Positions 37,216 to 46,235 of a stretch of DNA of 64,000 bases are shown piece by piece. This DNA comes from Cytophagales bacterium (GTDB taxonomy: Bacteria > Bacteroidota > Bacteroidia > Cytophagales > Cyclobacteriaceae). The translations under genes and the position numbers were made by a program. Under the pieces are notes generated by a model. It was given only the letters and a program-made list of their open reading frames with translations, was not told where the DNA came from and ran no database searches. The stretch's first letter is position 1. The number at the start of each line of letters is the position of its first letter. The stretch covers positions 1 to 64,000 of the forward strand of contig DAHVFH010000010.1 of NCBI GenBank assembly GCA_027317105.1, in the 5' to 3' direction.

Positions 37216-39150
37216 TTACTTCTTCACTTCCTCGTACTCAACATCCTGCGCATCACCTGCTCCTGCCGTTCCATTTCCTTCGGCAGCATTTCCGCCAGCA
37301 TCGCCTGCATTTGGTTGAGCGCCCGGTTGTGCACTTGCGCCACCACTTGCTGCGTACATCTCTTGAGAAGCAGCCTGCCAAGCAGCATTTAAAGTAGTCA
37401 TAGCGGCATCGATAGCGGCTGCGTCTTTGCTGGCATGTGCTTCTTTCAATTTGGCTAAGCCATTATTGATGGCGGTTTTGTTTCCTTCAGAAAGCTTTTC
37501 ACCAAATTCTTTCAATTGCTTTTCGGTTTGAAAGATCAAGGAATCAGCCTGGTTGATTTTCTCCACTTTCTCTTTCTCTTTCTTGTCCGTTTCTGCATTG
37601 GCTTGCGCTTCTTGCTTCATCTTCTGGATTTCAGCATCGGTTAAACCGCTACTCGCTTCGATGCGAATCTTCTGCTCTTTGCCCGTGCCTTTGTCTTTTG
37701 CAGAAACATGAAGGATACCGTTGGCATCAATATCAAAGGTTACTTCGATTTGCGGAACACCTCGAGGTGCGGGTGGAATTCCATCTAAATGGAATCGTCC
37801 GATGGTACGGTTATCTTTCGCCATCGGGCGTTCGCCTTGCAATACATGGATTTCTACAGAAGGCTGGCTGTCAGAAGCTGTGGAGAAGGTTTCTGATTTC
37901 TTTGACGGAATCGTAGTGTTGGATTCGATCAATTTGGTCATCACGCCACCCATGGTCTCGATACCAAGAGAAAGCGGTGTTACATCCAACAACAACACAT
38001 CTTTCACTTCGCCCGTCAACACGCCACCCTGTATTGCAGCGCCAATAGCTACCACTTCATCAGGATTTACGCCTTTGGATGGTTTTTTACCAAAGAATTT
38101 CTCAACTTCTTCTACAATGCGCGGAATCCGGGTAGAGCCGCCCACTAAAATAACCTCATCAATTTGACTGATAGAAACGCCTGAATCGGCAATAGCTTTA
38201 CGGCATGGCTCTAATGTACGTTTGATCAAATCATCGCATAATTGTTCAAATTTAGCGCGACTTAATTTCTTTACTAAGTGTTCGGGTACACCATCTACGG
38301 AGGTGATGTAAGGCAAATTGATCTCCGTTTCGTTGGAGCTTGACAATTCGATCTTTGCTTTTTCGGAAGCTTCTTTCAAGCGCTGAAGGGCCATCGGGTC
38401 TTTCCGCAAGTCAATATTCTTATCAGCCTTGAATTCGTCAGCTAACCAATTCATAATGCGCATGTCAAAGTCATCACCGCCAAGGTGTACATCACCGTTG
38501 GTCGATTTCACTTCAAACACACCGTCACCTAATTCGAGTACGGAAACATCGAAAGTACCACCGCCTAAATCGTAGACGACAATTTTCATGTCTTTGTTTT
38601 TCTTGTCAAGGCCATACGCCAAGGCTGCTGCGGTAGGTTCGTTTATAATACGCTTTACATCAAGTCCCGCAATTTGTCCGGCTTCTTTAGTGGCCTGACG
38701 TTCGGCATCATTGAAATAAGCGGGCACAGTAATGATTGCATCGGTCACCGTGGTGCCGAGGTAATCTTCTGCAGTCGTTTTCATTTTCTGCAAAATCATG
38801 GCAGAGATTTCTTGCGCGGTATAAAGCCTATCGCCAATACGCACACGTACAGTGTCATTGCTGCCGCTCTCCACATCGTACGACACCATTTTCTTTTCTC
38901 CACTTACTTCTCCAAATTTTTTGCCCATGAAGCGTTTGATCGAAGAAACGGTGTTCTTCGGGTTGGTAATAGCTTGGCGTTTGGCCGGGTCACCTACTTT
39001 GCGTTCGCCTTTTCCGTTATCTAAAAAACCAACGATCGATGGCGTGGTCCTGCGGCCTTCGCTGTTGGCGATGACCACCGGCTCGTTGCCTTCCATCACG
39101 GCCACGCACGAGTTGGTTGTTCCTAAGTCTATTCCTATTATTTTTCCCAT
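37216..39150 (-). CDS. dnaK: chaperone DnaK (Hsp70)
   Basis: This 644-residue Hsp70 is full length. The ATPase domain begins [20 protein letters not shown] and has [16 protein letters not shown] and [12 protein letters not shown]. The substrate domain follows ([20 protein letters not shown]), and the C-terminal tail ends in DVEYEEVKK after a Gly/Ala-rich linker. It acts with DnaJ and GrpE, neither of which is in the window. An unusual TGACAG-containing segment lies upstream (39227-39252). Confidence 0.97.
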   Translation of the reverse strand: MGKIIGIDLGTTNSCVAVMEGNEPVVIANSEGRRTTPSIVGFLDNGKGERKVGDPAKRQAITNPKNTVSSIKRFMGKKFGEVSGEKKMVSYDVESGSNDTVRVRIGDRLYTAQEISAMILQKMKTTAEDYLGTTVTDAIITVPAYFNDAERQATKEAGQIAGLDVKRIINEPTAAALAYGLDKKNKDMKIVVYDLGGGTFDVSVLELGDGVFEVKSTNGDVHLGGDDFDMRIMNWLADEFKADKNIDLRKDPMALQRLKEASEKAKIELSSSNETEINLPYITSVDGVPEHLVKKLSRAKFEQLCDDLIKRTLEPCRKAIADSGVSISQIDEVILVGGSTRIPRIVEEVEKFFGKKPSKGVNPDEVVAIGAAIQGGVLTGEVKDVLLLDVTPLSLGIETMGGVMTKLIESNTTIPSKKSETFSTASDSQPSVEIHVLQGERPMAKDNRTIGRFHLDGIPPAPRGVPQIEVTFDIDANGILHVSAKDKGTGKEQKIRIEASSGLTDAEIQKMKQEAQANAETDKKEKEKVEKINQADSLIFQTEKQLKEFGEKLSEGNKTAINNGLAKLKEAHASKDAAAIDAAMTTLNAAWQAASQEMYAASGGASAQPGAQPNAGDAGGNAAEGNGTAGAGDAQDVEYEEVKK

Positions 39151-39194
39151 GATATGATTATTTTAATGTTTTTGGTTGCTTTTTAAGACAGCCA

Positions 39195-39431
39195 GTGGAT
39201 AACAACCATTATGCCATTAGTGGTTTCTGCCAAAAAGGTGACAGACTGACAGAAAAGAAGGAAAATCCGGTTGGAAGCGAATGCAATATGTGCAGCATAC
39301 CGTCAATCCAGTGCAAATCCTTGAGTCAAAGATTTACAGTCGGTTTCTACTATCTCTGCAAAGAGAAATGCTCATTATTTACCCTTGATCGTTTGACGTC
39401 AGAATGGTATCGAGATTCGGATAACTCCTGA
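39195..39431 (+). CDS. possible small Cys-rich protein (TRASH/YHS-like)
   Basis: This 78-codon frame opens with GTG at 39195, divergent from dnaK. It has CNMC at about 31-34 and YLCKEKC at about 53-59; the spacing from the second Cys to YLC is about 21 residues and then Cys-x3-Cys. That resembles the C-x(19-22)-C-x(3)-C metal site of TRASH domains. The frame overlaps the possible dnaK promoter region, and the start is not supported by a strong ribosome site. The coding call is tentative. Confidence 0.3.
   Translation: MDNNHYAISGFCQKGDRLTEKKENPVGSECNMCSIPSIQCKSLSQRFTVGFYYLCKEKCSLFTLDRLTSEWYRDSDNS
39227..39252. promoter_or_regulatory. TGACAG-repeat motif upstream of dnaK
   Basis: The segment starts CTGCCA and ends GACTGACAG on the plus strand, with two direct TGACAG copies (39239-39244 and 39247-39252). 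It lies about 77-102 bases before the dnaK start. It may be part of a heat-shock control region. No matching consensus is known to me with certainty. Confidence 0.25.
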
Positions 39432-39499
39432 AGTTTAGGTTAATAAATGCATTGAGTTTACAAGCCACCACCAAGAGAATATGAAGAAATGATGATTCG

Positions 39500-40288
39500 T
39501 TATTCTTTGAAATCAATGTGCTTCCCCATGGTTCCTCTCAACCGTTGCCAATAGCCCTGACGGTCTGGCAAGGCCACAAAATTAGGGATGCGTAAACTGT
39601 CATAATTTATTTTCGGTTCCGCATGCGATAGCGTTTTCAGCGTATCAAAAATAATCGGTAAAAATTGCATGTCTTTTGTGTGCTCCTTGACAAAGGAATA
39701 TAACAGTCGAGTTTGAAATGGGTCGGAAGCCAACGCTACTTTCTTAAAGCCATTGGCTTTGGCCAGTTTATAACTATACCAAATATTCTCTGTGCTGTGT
39801 TCGGCCTGTTCTTCGATAAAAATATGGTTGACAGGCACACCCATTTTAATGGCATAAAGTTTCATGATCTTCGCTTCCACAAAGGGGGAGTAAACCGAAC
39901 TTCCGCTCATGATAATATTTTTGGTGTGTCCGGTTTTATACAGATGCGTTGCCCACAGTACACGCATTTGCATCACTCTATCCCAAGTTGGTGGATTAAA
40001 GGGTACTCCCGGAACGATGATTGCGTCATACACTGTGGTATCTTTTAACGAGCGCGATGAAAGCTTTTTTACGGTAGGCACAAACCACAAACACGAAATC
40101 AAAACCGTACTGGCGATGAAAATGAGGGAATATTTTAAGAACCTAATTAGGTGTCTCTTGCTTTTTGATTTGCCAGGCAATGAAATCATGTTTTTCCAGT
40201 TATCATTTAAACGGCTAACTAAATCGTATCCGTATTCCGGTAGTGCCAATACTATTCCTAAAGATAACAAAACTGAAATTTCAACCAA
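39500..40288 (-). CDS. YdcF/SanA-like DUF218 membrane protein
   Basis: This 262-residue protein has an N-terminal transmembrane helix (about 52-72, FLKYSLIFIASTVLISCLWF). The DUF218 domain follows: DAIIVPGVPFNPP, ATHLYKTGHTKNIIMSGSSV, EEQAEHSTENI and ALASDPFQTRLLYSF. The His/Asp/Glu constellation fits the YdcF/ElyC/SanA fold, thought to act in envelope metabolism. The first 33 residues may be upstream readthrough; an internal Met at 40189 is an alternative start. Confidence 0.82.
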   Translation of the reverse strand: MVEISVLLSLGIVLALPEYGYDLVSRLNDNWKNMISLPGKSKSKRHLIRFLKYSLIFIASTVLISCLWFVPTVKKLSSRSLKDTTVYDAIIVPGVPFNPPTWDRVMQMRVLWATHLYKTGHTKNIIMSGSSVYSPFVEAKIMKLYAIKMGVPVNHIFIEEQAEHSTENIWYSYKLAKANGFKKVALASDPFQTRLLYSFVKEHTKDMQFLPIIFDTLKTLSHAEPKINYDSLRIPNFVALPDRQGYWQRLRGTMGKHIDFKE

Positions 40289-40389
40289 TTGTTAAATAGA
40301 ACGTGAAATAGCTGTCTCGTAATCGTTTGGTGATAAAAAAGCAAATATTGATATTGCTAAAAAGTAGCCTATACCTAACCTATCCCCAA

Positions 40390-41202
40390 ATGATCAATAG
40401 CATTATCAAGCTATTTAAACGCTATTCGTGGTTTAAACGAGTCAATGCAAAAGTCACCTACGAGCTTTTGGCAAAGTACATCCCTGCAAAAGACTGGGAG
40501 TTTATGAATTATGGATACTTTCCAAAATCAAACGATCCTCCTTTAACGTTAGGTAAGGATTCAAAACCACCCTGCTACTCCACGCAGATGTATCATTTTC
40601 TGGCCACCAAAGTCCCTATCGCTGGAAAGGATGTGGTTGAAATTGGCAGTGGTCGTGGCGGTGGAGCAAATTATATTGCCAAGCATTTAAATCCCAACAA
40701 CTATATCGGCATAGATCTAGCTCAAAATGCCGTTGACCTGGCCAATAAAAACTATTCTTTGCCGAACCTAACATTCCTTCAAGGAAGTGCAGAGGCCATT
40801 CCACTTCCTGATCAGAGTGTTGATGTTGTGTTAAATGTAGAGTCTTGTCATTCTTATGGATCGGTACCCTTGTTTTTAAACGAAGTGAAGAGAGTGCTAA
40901 AACCGGGAGGCCACTTTCTAATGGTGGATTTTAGAAACTCACAGGAGAACATGCTCATCTTGAAAAATGAACTTAGTGCATCAAAACTAGAATTGCGCGA
41001 ACAAGAAGACATCAGTACGAATGTGGTTCAAGCCATTGAAGCTGATGACGAAACCAAACGAAAACGTATCGAAGCATTTGTGCCTAAGCGATGGCAAAAA
41101 TTATTTTCGGATTTTGCCGGGGTGGTTGGGTCTCGTTTTCACCTGACCTTAAAAGAAGGGACGCGCACGTATTGGCGATTTCATCTGGTGAAAGTAGAAT
41201 GA
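40390..41202 (+). CDS. SAM-dependent methyltransferase (class I)
   Basis: This protein (270 residues from the ATG) has motif I VVEIGSGRGGGANYIA, an acidic motif II in YIGIDLAQ, the AEAIPLPDQSVDVVLNVESCHSYG region, and a VKRVLKPGGHFLMVDFR motif. This is the methyltransferase-11 pattern. The frame opens at 40327, but those 21 residues have no family match. The overall sequence resembles phthiotriol/ubiquinone-type methyltransferases; the substrate is unknown. Confidence 0.85.
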   Translation: MINSIIKLFKRYSWFKRVNAKVTYELLAKYIPAKDWEFMNYGYFPKSNDPPLTLGKDSKPPCYSTQMYHFLATKVPIAGKDVVEIGSGRGGGANYIAKHLNPNNYIGIDLAQNAVDLANKNYSLPNLTFLQGSAEAIPLPDQSVDVVLNVESCHSYGSVPLFLNEVKRVLKPGGHFLMVDFRNSQENMLILKNELSASKLELREQEDISTNVVQAIEADDETKRKRIEAFVPKRWQKLFSDFAGVVGSRFHLTLKEGTRTYWRFHLVKVE

Positions 41203-41455
41203 AGGGAAGCCTCCTTCTGTCAGAAAAAACCTGAAAGAATGACCAAACATAGGCGATAGGAACTACCTATTTAATGCCCCATCACCAACAGCGCAGTGAG
41301 GAATAAATTAACCAACGGTACGCCAACATTTTATAACCCTTTGAAATTGCTTTTGCGAACGGTATAGATATTCGGTAAACTTTTTTTATCTTTCTCAAGA
41401 AGAACTTGAGTGTAGGGGCGATATTTTTTTACTGATTGACTTAAACTCTTTGGCC

Positions 41456-42077
41456 ATGAAAAATTTGATTTTTTATTGGATGGCGTTGTGTCTTTTCACC
41501 ATTGGGCCTGATGGTTATGCTCAGAATTTTGCAGTGGGCGTGCGTGGTGGTATTAGTTTTCCCAACTTGACGGGAGGAAGTTCTGAAAATCCGATCAATA
41601 CCGGGTACAAATCGAGACTGGGATCAGACTTTGCGATTTTTGCAGAAAAAAAATTCTCGGATTTAATTTCTCTTCAGCCCATGATAGAGGATACTTGCGA
41701 AACTAGGTTGGAATCTTAAGAGTTCGCCTTGGCGTTTTTATGTGAGTGGCGGTCCTTTTGTAAGTTTTCTGCTATCTGCCAAATATATTACCAGCGGCCA
41801 AAGTTACCTATATGCAGATCCAGCGGGGACACAGAAAGTGACGCCAATTCCAATCGATTTTAATCATACCGAAGATATCAAAAGTCAAACTCACATGGCA
41901 AATGTGGGACTTGAAGGGAACGTGGGATTTATGTATCGAAAAGGGAGGCATAATATTTTCATTGAAGGAGGAGGAAACTATGGCTTCCTCAATATTCAAA
42001 AAGGCTCTGCGAATGGCAAAAACAATACAGGCGCTGCTACACTAGCCGTTGGTTATTGCCATTGGTTGGGTAAATAA
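41456..42077 (+). pseudogene. outer-membrane beta-barrel protein, internally deleted and frameshifted
   Basis: The first frame (to 41719) encodes a signal peptide ending GYAQ and barrel strands of the porin-like / PorT type, up to SLQPMIED. The second frame resumes near 41694 with ILAKLGWNLKSSPWRFYVSGGPFVSFLLSAKY and runs to 42077, ending in GYCHWLGK. The central segment between them, usually dozens of residues in this family, seems missing, and the reading frame changes. The two halves fit one ancestral gene. A sequencing error could explain the frameshift but not the missing segment. Confidence 0.65.
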
Positions 42078-42286
42078 TTTTCAGACATTTACCGTTCATC
42101 AATTTCAGCCAGAAAAAAATCGTTTCAATAGATTTCGATCTTACCTTACAGGTATATCTCGGGCTGTTTTTACTAACTTTCTTCTCAAAGGCAAAAGTCA
42201 TGAAATGGTCATTAAAATGGGCTGCATCCAACGGTATGATTATCCGGTCATTCCATGTGACCATTAAAAAACAAATTGATTAACAC

Positions 42287-44686
42287 ATGAAACGCTTTCT
42301 CATTTTATTATTCTTGTTTGGTTGTTCAGTTTCTTCAAAAAAAGGAAAGCTTTTAGTTCCCGGACTGCTTGAGCCTGTTGAAATAATCAGAGACACCAAT
42401 GGCATCAACCATATTTATGCGAAGAATGAACACGACCTGTTTTTCAGTCAGGGGTATTGTGCAGCCAAAGACCGTCTGTTTCAATTTGAAATGTGGCGCA
42501 GACAAGCTTCGGGTACAACAGCAGAAATATTCGGACAACGTGAGCTAAAGCGAGATATTGGTACTCGCTTATTTAAATTCCGTGGTGATCTGAAAAAGGA
42601 ATTCAACCATTACCATCCTCATGGGGAAGCGATCATTAATTCCTTTACGGATGGAATTAATGCTTATGTAAATGAGACTGAAAATGACTCCACGCTTCTT
42701 CCTTTAGAATTCAAATTATTAAATATCAAACCTGGCCACTGGACACCAGATCTTGTGATCTCCCGGCACCAGGGATTGTTGGGCAATATTGCCGAAGAGG
42801 TTCGGCTGGGTCGTGCGGTTGCAAAAATCGGTTCTGCTAAAGTGAAAGCTTTAAGTGTTTTCGAACCAGGGGATCCCGATATTGAGTTGGATTCAAAAAT
42901 TAAAAAAGAGTTACTATCAGATAGTGTCATCACATTGTATGAAGCCTATCGAAAGCCATTTCGTTTTCATCAGGAGAATCTTTTGGAGGCACGCATCAAG
43001 AACCCGGAACTTTATAAAAAGCTTGCAATAGAAGACGAAAATAATTTTTGGGAGTTGATGGTGGCCGAAAAACAAAACATCGGCAGTAACAATTGGGTGG
43101 TGAGTGGCCAAAAATCCGTTAGTGGTTTTCCAATGTTGGCCAATGATCCACATCGTGGGATAGCCGTGCCTTCACTTCGGTACATGGTTCACCTCAATGC
43201 ACCCGGTTGGAATGTAGTCGGTGGAGGCGAACCAACCATCCCCGGAATTTCTATTGGCCACAACAATGATGGTGCTTGGGGACTTACCATCTTCGCTATT
43301 GATGGTGAAGATTTAATGGTGTACGAATTGAATCCTAAAAATAAGAATCAATATAAATACGATGGCCAGTGGGAAGAAATGCAAACAATTAAAGACACCA
43401 TTAAAGTAAAAGGTGTACGAGATGTTTACGTAGATCTGAAATATACCCGCCATGGGCCAGTCACTTTAGTAGATGAAAAAAATGACGTGGCTTATGCGGT
43501 TCGCTGTGCGTGGCTTGAGCCAGGAGGTGCACCTTATCTGGCAAGCTTGCGAATCGATCAGGCTAAAAATTTTCAAGAGTTCAGAGAGGCATGTTCTTTC
43601 AGTCATATCCCTGGAGAGAACATGATTTGGGCAGAACGAAAAGGCGACATCGGTTATCAGGCGGTCGGTATTGCGCCCGTAAGAAAAAAATCCAGTGGCT
43701 TGGTTCCGGTGCCAGGTGATGGAAGGTTTGAATGGGAGGGTTATCTTCCGATTAAAGAATTGCCGCACGAATTCAATCCTGAAAAAGGCTTTTGGGCCAC
43801 AGCCAATCAAAACCTTGTGACGACAGAATATGCCCATACCGATGCCATTGGTAAAGAGTGGGCTGACAATTTTCGTGGCAAACGAATCAACGAAGTATTG
43901 GGTGTGAATAATAAATTTACCCAACAGGACATGATGAACTTGCAGTTCGACTATCTTTCTACTCCTGCACGAACTTTAGTTCCACTTCTTAAAAACCTTA
44001 AATCAAAAGATCAAAAAACAGAAGAAGCGCGAAAGAAGTTAGTAAATTGGAATTTTATTTTAGACAAAAATTCGATTGAAGCTGGCATCTATGTCGCGTG
44101 GGAAAAAAGAATTTCTTCCGCTCTAATTTCCAAAGCCGTTCCGGAGGAAGCAAAACGACTAATTCCTTTTATTCCACTAAGTAAAGTCATTGAATGGATT
44201 ACAACGCCAAGTCCTATTTTTGATCACTCCACCCAGAATCGCGATGCGTTTTTAATTAATTCACTTGAGGAAGCTATCGCATCCTTAGAGAAAAAATTAG
44301 GTCCAGAACTTAATAAATGGCAATACGGTCAATTGAATTATCACCACGTTTTGATCAAACATCCTTTCAGTAATAGGGTGGATGATTCACTAAAGAAAAA
44401 ACTTGACGCTGGCCCTTTGCCTCGTGGTGGATATAGCTACACCGTAGGCATGACTACCAGCAGCGATAACCAGCAGGCGGGTGCCTCGTTCCGGATGGTG
44501 GTGGATCTCAGCGATTGGGAGAAAGCGATGTTCACCAGTACGCCCGGTCAAAGTGGTGATCCTAATAGTTCGTTTTACAAAAACTTACTTGAAGGTTGGG
44601 CCAATGATCAACATTTCCCTGTTTTTTTCAAAAAAGAAAATGTGATGAAATCATCTAAGGAGACGGTTGTATTAAACCCTAAATAA
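42287..44686 (+). CDS. penicillin acylase family protein (Ntn hydrolase)
   Basis: This 799-residue exported protein is of the penicillin G acylase / aculeacin acylase family. An N-terminal lipoprotein-like or Sec segment (about 1-16, LFLFGCS) precedes the A chain. The nucleophile is Ser267 in NIGSNNWVVSG, the autocatalytic cleavage site. B-chain elements GEPTIPGISIGHNNDGAWGLT and DRLFQFEMWRRQASG (A chain) are seen. Natural substrates are probably N-acyl compounds such as acyl-homoserine lactones or acyl-peptides. Confidence 0.9.
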   Translation: MKRFLILLFLFGCSVSSKKGKLLVPGLLEPVEIIRDTNGINHIYAKNEHDLFFSQGYCAAKDRLFQFEMWRRQASGTTAEIFGQRELKRDIGTRLFKFRGDLKKEFNHYHPHGEAIINSFTDGINAYVNETENDSTLLPLEFKLLNIKPGHWTPDLVISRHQGLLGNIAEEVRLGRAVAKIGSAKVKALSVFEPGDPDIELDSKIKKELLSDSVITLYEAYRKPFRFHQENLLEARIKNPELYKKLAIEDENNFWELMVAEKQNIGSNNWVVSGQKSVSGFPMLANDPHRGIAVPSLRYMVHLNAPGWNVVGGGEPTIPGISIGHNNDGAWGLTIFAIDGEDLMVYELNPKNKNQYKYDGQWEEMQTIKDTIKVKGVRDVYVDLKYTRHGPVTLVDEKNDVAYAVRCAWLEPGGAPYLASLRIDQAKNFQEFREACSFSHIPGENMIWAERKGDIGYQAVGIAPVRKKSSGLVPVPGDGRFEWEGYLPIKELPHEFNPEKGFWATANQNLVTTEYAHTDAIGKEWADNFRGKRINEVLGVNNKFTQQDMMNLQFDYLSTPARTLVPLLKNLKSKDQKTEEARKKLVNWNFILDKNSIEAGIYVAWEKRISSALISKAVPEEAKRLIPFIPLSKVIEWITTPSPIFDHSTQNRDAFLINSLEEAIASLEKKLGPELNKWQYGQLNYHHVLIKHPFSNRVDDSLKKKLDAGPLPRGGYSYTVGMTTSSDNQQAGASFRMVVDLSDWEKAMFTSTPGQSGDPNSSFYKNLLEGWANDQHFPVFFKKENVMKSSKETVVLNPK

Positions 44687-44895
44687 TTTATCCAGATCCA
44701 AATGGGTAAAACGCGCAGATTGAAGCCAGCACTGGAGGAAAGATTACCACAACGTGTTGTTTTTCTTCAGTAAAAAAAGATTGTAAACATTTACGCTTTT
44801 ACACAAGAAGTAATGGGAGATTCCGAAATCATTTCTATTTTTAGCTCATCGAAAATAATAAACCATAATTCAACTAGGATTTAACCATACATGAA

Positions 44896-46182
44896 ATGAA
44901 CAAGAACAAAGTGGCCACATCAAAAGGAAGTACGCGAAGGGATTTTATCAAGAAGTCAGCACTGGCATTAGGTGCCTTTGTTATCGTTCCCCGTTATGTA
45001 TTGGGTGGAAAAGGATTTATTGCCCCCAGCGACACGCTCACAAAGGGGATCATAGGCGTGGGCGGCATGGGCCGTGGCCATATTAATTACGAAGGCACGA
45101 AAGTGTTGGCGATGTGCGATGTGGATTCGAACCACTTGAAAGATGCCATAAAACTTGCCGGAGGAAATGTGCGGGGCTACAGCGATTTCAGAGAGCTTAT
45201 CGCTCAACCAGATATTGATGTAGTCCATATTGCTACGCCTCCTCATTGGCATGGCATCATGTCGGTAATGGCCGCACAGGCAGGCAAGGATGTGTGGTGT
45301 GAAAAACCCATGACCAAGACCATCGGGGAAGGGAAACGGGTGGTGGAAGCTATGGAACAATATGATCGCATGTTCAGGCTCAACACGTGGTTCCGTTTTA
45401 AAGATAATTTTTATGGAATGAACACCACCGTGAAGCCCATTAAGAAAGCCGTGGACAGCGGCATCCTTGGCTGGCCCTTGAAAGTGACCATCAGCGGGGT
45501 AACTGGTTTCAATTGGAAATTCTATTGGGTGGGCAAAACCAATTTGGAAACCATGCCTGTGCCGCAAGAACTTGATTATGATATGTGGCTCGGCCCTGCA
45601 CCCTATAAACCGTACAATCCGCACCGGGTGCATACTACGTTCAGAGGCTATTGGGATTATGATGGCGGAGGCCTTGGAGACATGGGCCAACATTATATCG
45701 ATCCGGTTCAGTATTTCCTTGGAAAAGACAACACCAGCCCCATCCGCGTAGATGTGGATTGCCCGCAACAACATGACGATGCCGTTGGCACGTGGCGAAG
45801 AATTGAATTCACTTATGCCGATGGCTGTAAAATTATTTTGGATGGAGAGAACAAAGATGCTACCGTGCCCTACATCGAAGGGCCGCACGGAAAAATCTAC
45901 CGCGGGTTTAAATCCGATATTCCGGACATCCTGAAAGTCATTGACACAATGCCCGACCCGGTGCAGCAAGTTTCCACCTTTAGTGAGTCGGTGATCACAC
46001 GCAAAAAATTTGGGTTGAATGAACTCAACGGCTTCCGATCCGCCACCATTGTGAACATGGGCAAGATCGCGCTGCAACTCGGGCGCTCGTTGGATTTTGA
46101 TCCGGTAAAAATGGAATTCATTAACGATGAATCGGCCAACCGCATGATCAACCAGCCGATGAGAGGCCCTTGGAAAATTTGA
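44896..46182 (+). CDS. Tat-exported Gfo/Idh/MocA oxidoreductase
   Basis: This 428-residue protein has a Tat motif near the start (RRDFIKKSALALGAFV). The Rossmann fold follows with GIIGVGGMGRGHINYEG and ALAMCDVD-like VLAMCDVDSNH. The catalytic region EKPMTKTIGEG and later LGDMGQHYIDPVQY are recognisable. Such exported members in Bacteroidota act on sugars, often via 3-keto intermediates, with bound NAD. It lies directly before the HEAT-DUF1080 gene. Confidence 0.9.
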   Translation: MNKNKVATSKGSTRRDFIKKSALALGAFVIVPRYVLGGKGFIAPSDTLTKGIIGVGGMGRGHINYEGTKVLAMCDVDSNHLKDAIKLAGGNVRGYSDFRELIAQPDIDVVHIATPPHWHGIMSVMAAQAGKDVWCEKPMTKTIGEGKRVVEAMEQYDRMFRLNTWFRFKDNFYGMNTTVKPIKKAVDSGILGWPLKVTISGVTGFNWKFYWVGKTNLETMPVPQELDYDMWLGPAPYKPYNPHRVHTTFRGYWDYDGGGLGDMGQHYIDPVQYFLGKDNTSPIRVDVDCPQQHDDAVGTWRRIEFTYADGCKIILDGENKDATVPYIEGPHGKIYRGFKSDIPDILKVIDTMPDPVQQVSTFSESVITRKKFGLNELNGFRSATIVNMGKIALQLGRSLDFDPVKMEFINDESANRMINQPMRGPWKI

Positions 46183-46194
46183 CCTCCAGTAGCT

Positions 46195-46222
46195 AATCGT
46201 AAATCGTACTTGTAATTTCTAA
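46195..46222. repeat. period-7 repeat before the HEAT-DUF1080 gene
   Basis: Two exact heptamers AATCGTA (46195-46208) are followed by two diverged ones up to 46222, ending 1 base before an ATG at 46224. It is the same period and position as in the nuo spacers and at 49666-49693, but with a different unit. Confidence 0.65.
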
Positions 46223-46235
46223 AATGTTAATCGAA

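Noticed and set aside
44968..46077. Long minus-strand open frame (369 codons) opposite the Gfo/Idh/MocA gene
   Set aside because: It is a shadow of a clearly recognisable plus-strand gene and shows no domain of its own.
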